A stretch of 64,000 bases of DNA, taken from assembly GCF_003129465.1 (NCBI RefSeq), contig NZ_QFFF01000001.1, positions 2,589,501 to 2,653,500 on the forward strand, read 5' to 3'. Origin of the DNA: Sphingosinicella humi. GTDB lineage: Bacteria; Pseudomonadota; Alphaproteobacteria; Sphingomonadales; Sphingomonadaceae. Positions 33,503-43,999 of the stretch are shown piece after piece (the first letter of the stretch is position 1; every line of letters begins with the position of its first letter). The notes under the pieces are model-generated. The model did no database searches, was not told the origin of the DNA, and worked only from the letters and a program-made list of their open reading frames with translations. The translations under genes and the position numbers were made by a program.

Positions 33503-34618
33503 TCAGAGCCGTCGCCGCTCGCGCCGGTTGTTCCGGTCGATCGACATCAGGATGCCAAGGCACAGCATGACGGTCAGCATCGCCGATCCGCCATAGGAGA
33601 AGAGGGGCAGGGGGATGCCCACCACCGGCGCCAGCCCCATCACCATCAGCAGGTTGACTGCGAAGTAAAAGAAGATCGTCATGGTAAGCCCCGCCGCCGT
33701 CAGCCGCTCGAACCGGTCCTTGGTTTCGAGCGCGACGGCCATGCCCCAACGGAACAGCAGGACGAAGCAGAGGATCAGGAACAGGCCGCCCATCAGCCCC
33801 CATTCCTCGACCATCGCCGGGAAGATGAAGTCGGTATGCTGCTCGGGCAGATAATGGAGGTGGCTCTGGGTTCCGTTGAGATAGCCCTTGCCGAAGAGGC
33901 CGCCGGAGCCGATCGCGATCTTGGACTGGGTGATGTGATAGCCGGCGCCCAGGGGATCCTCTTCCGGATTGAGGAAGATCAGCACGCGCTTCTGCTGATG
34001 CGGCATCATGAAGAAGGCGTAGACGATCGGAATCATCGCCGCGACGGCGAGCCCGCCGCCGACGAACAGCCTCAGTGGCAGACCGGCCAGGAACATGACG
34101 GTGAGCGCCGAGAAGATGAGCAGCAGCGCCGTGCCGAGATCGGGCTGCATCAGGATCAGGACGGTCGGGATGAGCGTCAACACCGCCGGCGGCCATATCG
34201 CGCTCCATTTCCTGATCTCGCCGGTGGGAAGCCCGGCATAGAAGCCGGCCAGGACCAGGACGATGATGGGCTTCATCAACTCGGACGGTTGAAGCTGAAT
34301 GAGGCCGAGATTGAGCCAGCTCTGGGCGCCGCCGCCGACGACCCCGATCGCCTCGACCACGAGCAGCAGGATCATCACTGCGCCATAAGCCGGGTAGGCC
34401 CAGTCGCGGAATTGGCGTGGCCGGAAATAGGAAAGGGCGACAGCCATTCCGAGGAGTCCGGTGAAGCGGATGAAATGGTTGAGGGCCCAGGGGCCGAGCG
34501 ATCCGCCCGCTGCGGAATAGAGCGTCATGCCGCCGAACAGGCCGATCGCCATGATGATGAACAGAACCTTCCAGGGAAGGACGGCGATCGGCGCGGGAAC
34601 GAGGGAATTGCCGATCAC
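33503..34618 (-). CDS. rodA: Peptidoglycan glycosyltransferase RodA
   Basis: RodA is a SEDS-family polymerase that extends glycan strands for lateral wall growth with PBP2. The 371-residue protein has about ten membrane helices. It shows SEDS motifs including QPSELMKPIIVLVLAGFY, MQPDLGTALLL, and the C-terminal PVVGIPLPLFSYGGSAML. The start is a GTG whose G-T-G-A overlaps the mrdA stop, coupling the two proteins that form one complex. A GC-rich hairpin at 33419-33441 lies about 60 bases after the stop but lacks a T tract. Confidence 0.96.
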   Translation of the reverse strand: MIGNSLVPAPIAVLPWKVLFIIMAIGLFGGMTLYSAAGGSLGPWALNHFIRFTGLLGMAVALSYFRPRQFRDWAYPAYGAVMILLLVVEAIGVVGGGAQSWLNLGLIQLQPSELMKPIIVLVLAGFYAGLPTGEIRKWSAIWPPAVLTLIPTVLILMQPDLGTALLLIFSALTVMFLAGLPLRLFVGGGLAVAAMIPIVYAFFMMPHQQKRVLIFLNPEEDPLGAGYHITQSKIAIGSGGLFGKGYLNGTQSHLHYLPEQHTDFIFPAMVEEWGLMGGLFLILCFVLLFRWGMAVALETKDRFERLTAAGLTMTIFFYFAVNLLMVMGLAPVVGIPLPLFSYGGSAMLTVMLCLGILMSIDRNNRRERRRL

Positions 34619-36558
34619 GCCGTGCTCCCTCCCGCCGCGCTTTCCGTCGCCGACGGCGAGTCCGCCTTTTTCGCTGCCTGGGCCGCCAACCAGCGGCGCT
34701 CGTCCCGCTTCATGCGCTCGGTGATGTTGCCGCCCCAGCCCTCCTCGAGTGCGGTCAGCGCCTCCATCGCCTTGGGCTTGTCGAACAGATAGGTGAGCAC
34801 GTCCTTCGCCACCGGCGCGGCGGCGCGGGAGCCGCCCATGCCATGCTCGATCACGACCGAGGCGGCGTAGCGCGGATTGTCGGTGGGCGCGAAGCAGACG
34901 AACAGGCCGTGGTCCCGATATTTCCAGTCGCCGCCCTGTCCGCGCTGGCCGGCGGCGATGCGCCGGACCTGGGCGGTGCCGGTCTTGCCGCCCATCTGGA
35001 TGCCGTCCAACGGTAACCGGCTGCGGCCGGCCGTGCCGGCGCCGTTCACCACTTCCCACATGCCATGCCGCACCGCCTCGAAATGCTCGGGCGGCATGTC
35101 GAGCGGCGGTGCCGGCCGCTCCCGGCCACGGATCAGGGTCGGCTGAAGGTTTCGGCCGGAAGCGATCCTTGCCGCCATGACGGCAAGCTGGAGCGGATTG
35201 ACCAGCAGATAACCTTGGCCGATCACGGCATTGAGCGTGTCCGATCGGGTCCAATCCTGCTTGTATTTGCGCATCTTCCAGGCGCTGTCGGGCACCGTGC
35301 CGTAGCTTTGGGAGACGACCGGGAGGGGATATTCCTCGCCGAGCCCCAGCCGCCGGGCCATCACGGCGATCGCGTCATAGCCGATGCGATTGCCCATTGC
35401 GTAGAAATAGGTGTTGCAGCTGCGCGCGATGGCGGTGTGCATGGTCATCGGTCCGTGCCGGCCGAGGCAGCGGAAGAAGCGGTTCCCCAGCTGATAGCCG
35501 CCGCCGCAATAGACCCGTTCCTCCGGATCGATGCCGGCGCTGAGCAGCGCCATGGCGGCCATCGGCTTCACGGTCGATCCGGGCGGATAGAGCGAGCTCA
35601 GCGCCTTGTTGACCAGCGGCCGCCGCTCGTCCTGCGACAGCATGTTCCATTCATTGTGACTGATGCCGTCGGAAAAGCTGTTGGGATCGAAGGACGGCAT
35701 CGACGCCATGCAGAGAATGTCGCCGTTCTGGCAATCCAAGACGATGACGGCGCCGGACTCGTCTCCGAGGCGGCGGGCGGCATAGGTCTGGAGGCCGGCG
35801 TCGATGGCGAGGGGCAGCGTCTTGCCCGGCTTGTCGGGAACGGTTGAAAGCTCGCGCACCAGCTTGCCACGCGCCGTCACTTCCAGACGCTTCGCCCCCG
35901 GGGTGCCGCGCATCTGATGTTCCATCGTCTTTTCAAGGCCGTCCTTGCCGATCTTGAATCCGGGCGTGATCAGCAGACGGTTCTTGCCGGACTCCTCATA
36001 CTCCTCCTTGTTCGCGATGCCGACATAGCCGACCAGCTGGCCGACCGCGGCACCGTCCGGATAGTAGCGGCTGAACCCGCGCAAGGGGGAAACCCCCGGC
36101 AGCTCCGGCAGGCGGAGCGTGACGGCGGCATATTTGTCGAAGCTCAGATTTTCCGCGACGGGCACGGGTTGATAGCCGGCGGCGCCTTCCAGCTCGGTCC
36201 GGATTCGCTGCACTTCCTCGGCCGGCAGCGCGAGCAGCTTCGTGAGTTGAGCGATGATCCGGTCCGGGTCCTCCAGCTGGTCCGGGATCAGGTCGACGCG
36301 ATAGTCGCTGCGGTTGATCGCGATCGGCTGTCCTTCGCGATCGACGATCCAGCCGCGGCGGGGCGGCACGATCATCAGCTGGAAGCGGTTGCTCTCGGCC
36401 AATAGCTTGTAGCGCTCATTCTCGGCGACCGAGAGCCAGGCCATGCGACCGGCGATGAGCGCGGCGATCCCGCCCTGCATTCCCCCCAGCACCAGCGCCC
36501 GGCGGGTGAAGGTGTAGGTCTGGCTGTTTTCCGTAACGAGAGGAATGCGCCGTTTCAT
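34615..36558 (-). CDS. mrdA: Penicillin-binding protein 2 (elongasome transpeptidase)
   Basis: PBP2 cross-links peptide stems during elongation, together with RodA and MreCD. The 647-residue protein has one N-terminal membrane helix (about residues 20-42), a pedestal/dimerisation region and the transpeptidase domain. Active-site motifs are S328-T-V-K331 in YPPGSTVKP, S380-C-N382, and K525-T-G in GGKTGTAQ. The start is the ATG at 36558, which overlaps the mreD stop; longer frames lie inside mreD. The C-terminus (RRWLAAQAAKKADSPSA) extends beyond the domain. Confidence 0.96.
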   Translation of the reverse strand: MKRRIPLVTENSQTYTFTRRALVLGGMQGGIAALIAGRMAWLSVAENERYKLLAESNRFQLMIVPPRRGWIVDREGQPIAINRSDYRVDLIPDQLEDPDRIIAQLTKLLALPAEEVQRIRTELEGAAGYQPVPVAENLSFDKYAAVTLRLPELPGVSPLRGFSRYYPDGAAVGQLVGYVGIANKEEYEESGKNRLLITPGFKIGKDGLEKTMEHQMRGTPGAKRLEVTARGKLVRELSTVPDKPGKTLPLAIDAGLQTYAARRLGDESGAVIVLDCQNGDILCMASMPSFDPNSFSDGISHNEWNMLSQDERRPLVNKALSSLYPPGSTVKPMAAMALLSAGIDPEERVYCGGGYQLGNRFFRCLGRHGPMTMHTAIARSCNTYFYAMGNRIGYDAIAVMARRLGLGEEYPLPVVSQSYGTVPDSAWKMRKYKQDWTRSDTLNAVIGQGYLLVNPLQLAVMAARIASGRNLQPTLIRGRERPAPPLDMPPEHFEAVRHGMWEVVNGAGTAGRSRLPLDGIQMGGKTGTAQVRRIAAGQRGQGGDWKYRDHGLFVCFAPTDNPRYAASVVIEHGMGGSRAAAPVAKDVLTYLFDKPKAMEALTALEEGWGGNITERMKRDERRWLAAQAAKKADSPSATESAAGGSTA

Positions 36559-37070
36559 CGCGACAGACGCCACCTGTCTAGCGCAAGGACGACCCGGGCC
36601 ACCAGCGGAAAGGCGAAGACGGACGCGATGAGTTGCGGCGCCACCACCGCGAAAGCCGTGTCGCTCCCCATCAGCCGGCCGATCACCCAGCCGCTCCACA
36701 CATAGAAGAGGATCGCCAGCGTCGCGAAGAACCAGTCCATCCAATAGTCGCGGAAGAGGACGCGGCTATCGAGCAGGTCGAAGGCGAGGAAGACGATCGT
36801 CCACAGCGCCATCGACTGGCCGAGCGGGTGCCCGGCCAGCAGATCGTTGAGAAGCCCCAGCGGAAGCGCGGTCGTCGCCGACCAGATTTCCGGCCGGAGC
36901 AGGCGCCACGCGATCAAGGTCAGGAAGGCGAAATCCGGGACGATCGGCGAGGTCACGATCACGGGCAGCAAGGTCAGCAGAGATGCGGCAATGGTCGAGG
37001 CGACCGGCACGTAACGCCGCCGCCGATCCGCCCTCCGGACGTCGCTTTGGGTGAGCGCGATCCGGTTCAT
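36555..37070 (-). CDS. mreD: Rod shape-determining protein MreD
   Basis: A 171-residue integral membrane protein with five or six helices and a basic N-terminus (DVRRADRRRRYVP). It belongs to the MreD family by size, hydrophobic pattern (FAFLTLIAWRLLRPE, GLLNDLLAGHPLGQS) and position between mreC and mrdA. MreD stabilises MreC and helps activate RodA-PBP2. Its ATG overlaps the mreC stop by four bases, and its stop overlaps mrdA. Confidence 0.94.
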   Translation of the reverse strand: MNRIALTQSDVRRADRRRRYVPVASTIAASLLTLLPVIVTSPIVPDFAFLTLIAWRLLRPEIWSATTALPLGLLNDLLAGHPLGQSMALWTIVFLAFDLLDSRVLFRDYWMDWFFATLAILFYVWSGWVIGRLMGSDTAFAVVAPQLIASVFAFPLVARVVLALDRWRLSR

Positions 37071-37963
37071 TGCGCCGCGTCCGCCGTTTGCGTCGGCGCC
37101 GGCGCAAGCGGTTCGCCGGCCGCCGGTTCGTAAAGGCTCTGCACGACCGCGAAGTCTATCCGCGCCGGATCGGCGAGGGGCCGGGCGATCGTCCGGTCGC
37201 GGTCCGCCGATACCACCATGGCAACGGGAATGCCGGGCGCGTAAATCCCGCCGGTGCCGGAGGTGACGAAGACGTCGCCGCGCTTGAACGGGTTCTCGCC
37301 GAGCTCGAGCGGCTTGATCTCGATCGTCCCGTCGCCAAGGCCGGTGGCCATGGCCGGCGTGCCTTCGCGCGCCAGCTGCACGGGCACATTGCTGGCGCCG
37401 TCGGTGAGCAGCAGCACCCGGGAAGCGAAATGGCCGGTTTCGACGACTCGACCGATCAGCCCCTCCGGCGCCCGGACCGGATAGCCGATCTGGACGCCGT
37501 CGCCCCGGCCGGCCGCGATGGTCGCGAGCCGACGGCTGGAATCGAAGGATGAGGATACGATGCGAGTCGTCGCGACCTCCTCGGTGAGGTCCTTGGTGAG
37601 CTTGAGCAGGCGCTTAAGGCGGCGATTCTCGAGTTCCAGCGCCCGAGCCTCCACCAGCCGATTGTGCGTTGCCTCGAGCTGCCGCTTCAGATCGTCGTTC
37701 TGCGAGGCGGCCATGAAGTAGTGGCTGACTGCCTCGCCGCTGTTCGTGACGCCTCGGACCACGGCCCGCCCGGCGGAGCTGATCGGCAGGGTGGCGTCGA
37801 GCGCGGCGCCGCGCAGGGCGTTGAAGCCCCGCGGATCGACCATGGCGACGATCAGCAGCAGGACCGCGAACAGGACGCCGCCCACCGCCACGACATAGCC
37901 GATGAACAGTCCGTATTGCGCCCTGCGGGAAAATCCGGGGCGCCGGGTCTTGGGCGGCGCCAT
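37067..37963 (-). CDS. mreC: Rod shape-determining protein MreC
   Basis: A 298-residue bitopic protein. An N-terminal membrane helix (about residues 16-40) is followed by a periplasmic coiled coil (about 70-115, ALELENRRLKRLLKLTKDL). The beta-barrel tandem that binds PBP2 comes next (IGRVVETGHFASRVLLLTDGASNVPVQ and after). The C-terminal ALAPAPTQTADAA stretch is disordered. It is the second gene of the mre-mrd operon, 16 bases after mreB. Confidence 0.95.
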   Translation of the reverse strand: MAPPKTRRPGFSRRAQYGLFIGYVVAVGGVLFAVLLLIVAMVDPRGFNALRGAALDATLPISSAGRAVVRGVTNSGEAVSHYFMAASQNDDLKRQLEATHNRLVEARALELENRRLKRLLKLTKDLTEEVATTRIVSSSFDSSRRLATIAAGRGDGVQIGYPVRAPEGLIGRVVETGHFASRVLLLTDGASNVPVQLAREGTPAMATGLGDGTIEIKPLELGENPFKRGDVFVTSGTGGIYAPGIPVAMVVSADRDRTIARPLADPARIDFAVVQSLYEPAAGEPLAPAPTQTADAAQ

Positions 37964-37979
37964 CGTCTCCTCGCCCCGC

Positions 37980-39122
<1,143 letters not shown>

Positions 39123-39166
39123 TTAACGCCTCGCGAGAGGGAGCCGATTGGTCTAGAGACTCGTCC

Positions 39167-40960
39167 ATGTCAATACGCCGTCTTCCTGAACATCTCGTCA
39201 ACCGCATCGCCGCCGGTGAAGTCGTGGAGAGGCCGGCCAGCGTGTTGAAAGAATTGGTGGAAAACGCGATCGATGCCGGCGCCACGCGAATCGCCATTTC
39301 GCTCGGCGGCGGCGGCACCGACCGGATCGAGGTGACCGACGACGGCTGCGGCATGAGTCCGGCCGACATGGCCCTGGCGCTGGAGCGCCACGCCACCTCG
39401 AAACTGCCCGACGATGCGATCGAGCGGGTGGCGACGCTCGGCTTTCGCGGCGAGGCGCTGCCGTCCATCGCCAGCGTCGCCCGGCTGCGGGTCGAGAGCC
39501 GGATACGGGGCGCGGACGGCTGGGCGAGCGACATAGACAATGGCAGGCTCGTCGAGGAGGGGCCGGCCGCGCTTCCGCCGGGCACGCGAATCACCGTCGA
39601 GGACCTGTTCGCGCGGGTGCCGGCGCGGCGCAAGTTCCTGCGCTCGCCGCGCTCCGAATATGGCGCCTGCCTCGATGTCGTGAAGCGGCTCGCCATGGCG
39701 CGGCCCGATATCGGCTTCAGCCTCGACCATGACGGCCGTCGCAGCCTGTCGGTCCAGCCGGGGGAGGACCGGCCGGCGCGGGTGGCGGCACTCACCGACC
39801 GGGGCCTCGCGGACAATAGCGTCGCCATCGACTATGAGCGCGGTCCGGCGCGGCTCGGCGGCGTGGCCGGCCTTCCGACCTTCAACCGCGGTGTCGCCGA
39901 TCATCAATATCTTTTCGTCAACGGCCGGCCGGTGAAGGACCGGCTGCTGATCGGCGCCGTGCGCGCCGCCTATCAGGACCTGCTCGCGCGCGACCGCCAC
40001 CCGATCCTCGCGCTTTTCATCGACCTTCCCGGCGAGGAGGTGGACGTCAACGTCCATCCCGCCAAGACCGAGGTCCGCTTTCGAGATTCCGGCAACATCC
40101 GCGGCCTCATCATCGGCGGCCTCCGCCACGCGCTCGACTCCGCCGGCCACCGCAGCGCCCAGCGCCCGTCCGCGGCGGCGCTCGGCAACTGGCAGCAGGA
40201 GCCGGCGCAGGCGATGCGCAGCCCGAGCTTTCCGATGCCGACGCCGGGGCAGGGCAACTGGTTCGGCCTGCCTCGCGGACAGACTGAACCCACCGGCGTC
40301 TGGGACCGGCACCCGCAATATGCCGCTCCGCTCCAGGCGCGGGCCGAGCCGGCGACGGAGTCGCCGCCGCACGCGGGCACTTTCCCGCTCGGCGTCGCAC
40401 GCGGCCAGGTCGCCGCCACCTATATCGTCGCCGAAGCGGAGGACGGGCTCGTCCTCGTAGACCAGCATGCCGCGCACGAACGCCTGGTGCTCGAGCGGAT
40501 GCGCGCGGCGATGGCCAACGGCGGCGTCGCGTCGCAGGCGCTTCTGCTCCCCGAGGTGGTCGAGCTGGACGAGCCGGCCTGCGACCGGCTTGAAGGCCGC
40601 GCCGCCGAGCTCGCCGAAATGGGTCTGGAACTGGAGCGGTTCGGGCCGCGTGCCATGCTCGTCCGCGCCACGCCGGCATTGTTGGGGCAGGGCGACATCA
40701 ACGGCCTCGTCACCGACCTCGCCGACGAGCTCGCCGCCTATGACGAGGCGCTGTCCCTGAAGGAACGCCTCGACCATGTCGCCGCTACCATGGCCTGCCA
40801 CGGCTCGGTCAGGGCGGGGCGGCTGCTGTCGGTCGCCGAGATGAATGCCCTGCTCCGGGAGATGGAGGTCACGCCGCACAGCGGTCAGTGCAACCATGGC
40901 CGCCCGACCTGGGTTAAGCTCGGACATGGCGACATCGAGAAACTGTTCGGGAGGAAATAG
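39167..40960 (+). CDS. mutL: DNA mismatch repair protein MutL
   Basis: A 597-residue MutL. The GHKL ATPase domain shows VENAIDAGAT, DDGCGM and GFRGEALPSI in order. After a flexible linker (about 325-405, rich in Pro and Gln), the C-terminal domain carries DQHAAHERLVLE from residue 432. That is the DQHA(X)2E(X)4E endonuclease motif, so MutL itself should nick DNA, as expected in lineages without MutH. mreB diverges upstream, and a methyltransferase-like gene follows three bases after the stop. Confidence 0.96.
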   Translation: MSIRRLPEHLVNRIAAGEVVERPASVLKELVENAIDAGATRIAISLGGGGTDRIEVTDDGCGMSPADMALALERHATSKLPDDAIERVATLGFRGEALPSIASVARLRVESRIRGADGWASDIDNGRLVEEGPAALPPGTRITVEDLFARVPARRKFLRSPRSEYGACLDVVKRLAMARPDIGFSLDHDGRRSLSVQPGEDRPARVAALTDRGLADNSVAIDYERGPARLGGVAGLPTFNRGVADHQYLFVNGRPVKDRLLIGAVRAAYQDLLARDRHPILALFIDLPGEEVDVNVHPAKTEVRFRDSGNIRGLIIGGLRHALDSAGHRSAQRPSAAALGNWQQEPAQAMRSPSFPMPTPGQGNWFGLPRGQTEPTGVWDRHPQYAAPLQARAEPATESPPHAGTFPLGVARGQVAATYIVAEAEDGLVLVDQHAAHERLVLERMRAAMANGGVASQALLLPEVVELDEPACDRLEGRAAELAEMGLELERFGPRAMLVRATPALLGQGDINGLVTDLADELAAYDEALSLKERLDHVAATMACHGSVRAGRLLSVAEMNALLREMEVTPHSGQCNHGRPTWVKLGHGDIEKLFGRK

Positions 40961-40963
40961 CCG

Positions 40964-41524
40964 GTGAAGGCCGTGCCGATCCTGCTGATGACGGCGCTGG
41001 CCAGCTGCGCTCCCGCGTCCCCGGAAGGCGGATCGCAAGGGACATTGGCGGTCACGACCGTTCGCAAGCCTGACGTCCGCTATGAACCGAGCCCGAGGCC
41101 GGTGGTGCGCGAGATGCTGGAGCTTGCCAAGGTGGGGCCGCAGGATGTCGTCTACGACCTCGGCTCGGGCGATGGGCGGATTCCGATCATGGCCGCCGAG
41201 GTTTTCGGTGCGCGCGGCGTCGGGATCGACATCGATCCCGAACGTATCGCCGAGGCGCAGGCGAATGCGCGCGAGGCGGGAGTCACGGACCGTGTGAGCT
41301 TCCGCAACGAGGACCTCTTCGAGGCCGATTTCAGCGACGCGACGGTGGTGACCCTGTTCCTCTCACCCGACGTCAATCTCAAGCTAAGGCCGATCCTGCT
41401 CCGTCAGCTGAAGCCGGGCACGCGGGTCGTCAGCTACTGGCACGACATGGGCGATTGGAAGCCGGAGGGCACCGTTTCGACCGAGCGGGCGAACATCTAT
41501 CTGTGGACGATTCCGCCGGGTTAG
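40964..41524 (+). CDS. Class I SAM-dependent methyltransferase with a lipoprotein signal
   Basis: A 186-residue protein with a class I methyltransferase core: motif I VYDLGSGDGRIPI, then GIDIDPERIAEA, then a catalytic-region string VVTLFLSPDVNLKLRP. The surprise is the N-terminus, MKAVPILLMTALASCAPAS, which has the shape of a lipoprotein signal peptide with the lipobox ALASC (Cys15). SAM is not expected outside the cytosol, so either the signal is not used or the domain has another role. The start is GTG; no other start that drops the signal is obvious. It follows mutL by three bases. Confidence 0.85.
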   Translation: MKAVPILLMTALASCAPASPEGGSQGTLAVTTVRKPDVRYEPSPRPVVREMLELAKVGPQDVVYDLGSGDGRIPIMAAEVFGARGVGIDIDPERIAEAQANAREAGVTDRVSFRNEDLFEADFSDATVVTLFLSPDVNLKLRPILLRQLKPGTRVVSYWHDMGDWKPEGTVSTERANIYLWTIPPG

Positions 41525-42078
41525 GTTCGCCGCACCGTCCATTCGCTGGCGAGGAGCGCATAATATTCGTCGTCCAGCCACGCGCCGTCGCAGAGGAAGC
41601 TTTGGCGAAACTCGCCTTCCTTGCGAAAGCCGAGGGATCGGAGGAGGGCGATCGAGGCCGTGTTCGGCGCGGCGGTGACGGCGACGAAGCGGTGAATGGC
41701 ATGGCTGTCGACCAGATAGTCGATGATCGCCGCCACGGCCTCCCGGGCATAGCCTCGGCGCTGGTGGTCGGGGTGCAGGCGATAGCCGAGCTCGACCTGA
41801 CGCTCGCCGGGTATGCCGAACCCAACGCCGATGTCCCCGATCGCCAGCCCATTCTCCCGCCGCTCGATGACGAACTGATACCAGGGGCCGCCGGGCTCCG
41901 TCTCGCCCGGCAGCTTGGCCTGCATGTCGGCGACGATCTGGGTCAGGAAACCGCGGAGGTCGGGTCGGCGGCTGGTGTAGCGGCTTATGGCCGGATCGGA
42001 CCAGTTCCGGATCAGCGGCTCGAGATCGTCGTCACGCAGCCGCCGCAGCCGGAGCCTTTCCGACTCGGCGAAGATCAT
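41521..42078 (-). CDS. GNAT family N-acetyltransferase (RimJ/RimL type)
   Basis: A 185-residue acetyltransferase. The order of elements is LRLRRLRDDDLEPLIRNWSDP, then IGDIGVGF and ELGYRLHPDHQRRGYAREAVAAIIDYL, where QRRGYA is the acetyl-CoA pyrophosphate loop. This layout is like RimJ/RimL enzymes that acetylate protein N-termini, or small-molecule relatives. It is the last gene of a unit with miaA and the reductoisomerase, and its ATG overlaps the latter's stop. Its 3' end overlaps the convergent methyltransferase gene by four bases. Confidence 0.9.
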   Translation of the reverse strand: MIFAESERLRLRRLRDDDLEPLIRNWSDPAISRYTSRRPDLRGFLTQIVADMQAKLPGETEPGGPWYQFVIERRENGLAIGDIGVGFGIPGERQVELGYRLHPDHQRRGYAREAVAAIIDYLVDSHAIHRFVAVTAAPNTASIALLRSLGFRKEGEFRQSFLCDGAWLDDEYYALLASEWTVRRT

Positions 42079-43061
42079 GGCCGGTCCTTGAGCCGTTCCA
42101 GCCGGGCCCGCGCCTGCTCGATGGGATGGGCGCTCGCTCTGGCGCGGGAGGCTTTCAGGAGCGCATATCCGTTCTCAGCATCGGAGAGCAAATCCTTGAC
42201 GAAGCTGCCGTTTCGGACATCGCGGAGGATGCGGCGCATTTCGGTGCGGGTGTCGGCGGTGACGATGCGCTCGCCGCCCTTGAGCGCGCCGAACTCGGCG
42301 GTGTTCGAGATGGCTTCCCGCATCCCGGCGATGCCGCGCGCGTAGATGAGATCGGCGATCAGCTTCACCTCGGTAAGGCATTCAAGATAGGCGACTTCGG
42401 GCGAGAAGCCCGCTTCCACCAACGTGTCGAACCCGGCCTGGATCAACTCGGGAATGGCGCCCCAGAGCACCGCCTGCTCGTTGAACAGGTCGGCCTCGCA
42501 TTCCTCGGCGAAGCTCGTCTCCAGCATCCCGACCCGGCCGCTGCCGATGGCGCTTCCGTAGGAGAGGGCGAGGGGACGGGCCGATCCCGTCGCGTCCTGA
42601 TGGATAGCGAAGAGCGAGATGAGCCCGCTGCCTTTCAGATACTCCTCGCGCAGCGCCGTGCCCGGACCCTTGGGCGCCACCAGGAACACGTCCAGATCGT
42701 CGCGCGGCTCGATCAGGGCAAAGCGGATGGCGAGGCCGTGAGCGAAGATGAGCGCGGCGCCTTGCCTGAGGTTGGGCGCCAGCGCCTCACGATAGACCTG
42801 GCCCTGCTCCTCGTCGGGGAAGAGCATGACCATAATATCGGCCCACGCCGCCGCTTCGGCCGGCGTCATGACGTCAAGGCCGTCGGCCCGCACGTCACCC
42901 GCGCTGGACGAGCCTTCGCGCAGAGCGACGCGTAGCTGCTCGACGCCGCTGTCGCGCAGGTTCAGCGCCTGCGGTCGGCCCTGATTGCCATAGCCCAGGA
43001 TGGCGATCCGCTTCGTCCGGATCAGCGCCGGATCGGCATCACTGTCGAAATAGACCTGCAT
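42075..43061 (-). CDS. ilvC: Ketol-acid reductoisomerase, divergent class I
   Basis: A 328-residue enzyme of branched-chain amino-acid synthesis: isomerisation and NADPH reduction of acetolactate. Catalytic residues are kept: His108 (FAHG), Lys131, Asp191, Glu195 (DLFNEQ), Glu227, Glu231 and Ser252. The cofactor loop differs from usual class I enzymes: GYGNQGRPQALNL instead of GYGSQGHAHALNL. Substrate-site text such as FALIEPRDD also departs from normal. It may be a second, specialised paralogue. It is coupled to miaA (one-base overlap) and the GNAT gene (four bases). No ilvB or ilvN lies nearby. Confidence 0.85.
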   Translation of the reverse strand: MQVYFDSDADPALIRTKRIAILGYGNQGRPQALNLRDSGVEQLRVALREGSSSAGDVRADGLDVMTPAEAAAWADIMVMLFPDEEQGQVYREALAPNLRQGAALIFAHGLAIRFALIEPRDDLDVFLVAPKGPGTALREEYLKGSGLISLFAIHQDATGSARPLALSYGSAIGSGRVGMLETSFAEECEADLFNEQAVLWGAIPELIQAGFDTLVEAGFSPEVAYLECLTEVKLIADLIYARGIAGMREAISNTAEFGALKGGERIVTADTRTEMRRILRDVRNGSFVKDLLSDAENGYALLKASRARASAHPIEQARARLERLKDRP

Positions 43062-43999
43062 CAGCTTCCTATCTGTTCCTCGAGCCGGGCTAGGGCATTT
43101 GCCAGCCCCTCGCAATCGAGCGGCTCGGTGAAGCGCGGCCACGCCGCCGGCGGCTGGCGCGAGAACCAGGTATATTGGCGCTTGGCATATTGGCGGGTGG
43201 CGATGCGGCCGGCTTCCAACGCTTGCTCCCGGCTGAGCTCGCCCGCGAGGAAGGCGGCGATCTCCGGCACCCCGATGGCGCGCATCACGGGGAGGGCAGG
43301 GTCGAGCCGACGCTCCAGAAGCGACTCCACCTCGGCCAGGCCTTCCTCCTCCATCATCGTCTCGAAGCGCCGGTCGCAGCGGGTGTAGAGCCAGTCGCGC
43401 GGCGGCAGGAGGATGAGCGGGACGAGGCGCACGTCGCCGGCGATGCCGCCGACCTTCTCCCTGTGCCATTCGCCCAGCGGCCGCCCGGTCGAGCGCACGA
43501 CTTCCAGGGCGCGCGCGACCCGGGTTGTGTCGCTCGGCCGCAGGCGCTCGGCGGCCATGGGGTCCTCGCGGACGAGCAAGGCGTGAGCCTCGGCGACGGG
43601 AAGGGCGCGCACCTCGGCCCGAATGTCCGGATCGATTGGCGGAATGGGTGCGATCCCCTCCAGGAGCGTTCGGATGTACAGCCCCGTGCCGCCGACGAGG
43701 ATCGGCAGCCGACCTTGCTGCTGCGCTTCGCGAATTGCGGCCTTGGCGTCATCCGCCCAGTCGGCGGCGGAGCAGGCGACCGCGCCGTCGCGATAGCCGT
43801 AGAGGCGGTGAGGGGCGCGAGCTTCCTCCGCCTCAGAAGGCCGGGCGCTAACGATACGGAGGTCGCGGTAAACCTGGGCGCTGTCGGCGTTGATGACCGT
43901 GCCGGCTTGCCGTTCGGCCAGCGCCAGGGCCAGAGCCGACTTGCCGCTCGCGGTTGCTCCCGCGATAAGCGCCAGCTTCGTTCTTGCAGGGGAATCCAT
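43061..43999 (-). CDS. miaA: tRNA dimethylallyltransferase
   Basis: MiaA prenylates A37 of tRNAs reading UNN codons. The 312-residue protein has the P-loop [12 protein letters not shown] (residues 13-24), the conserved [20 protein letters not shown] and [28 protein letters not shown] follows near the C-terminus. An ATG six bases upstream (44005) is equally possible. Its start codon overlaps that of divergent serB, so the two genes lack an intergenic region and their promoters must lie inside each other. The stop overlaps the reductoisomerase ATG as TGATG. Confidence 0.95.
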   Translation of the reverse strand: MDSPARTKLALIAGATASGKSALALALAERQAGTVINADSAQVYRDLRIVSARPSEAEEARAPHRLYGYRDGAVACSAADWADDAKAAIREAQQQGRLPILVGGTGLYIRTLLEGIAPIPPIDPDIRAEVRALPVAEAHALLVREDPMAAERLRPSDTTRVARALEVVRSTGRPLGEWHREKVGGIAGDVRLVPLILLPPRDWLYTRCDRRFETMMEEEGLAEVESLLERRLDPALPVMRAIGVPEIAAFLAGELSREQALEAGRIATRQYAKRQYTWFSRQPPAAWPRFTEPLDCEGLANALARLEEQIGS

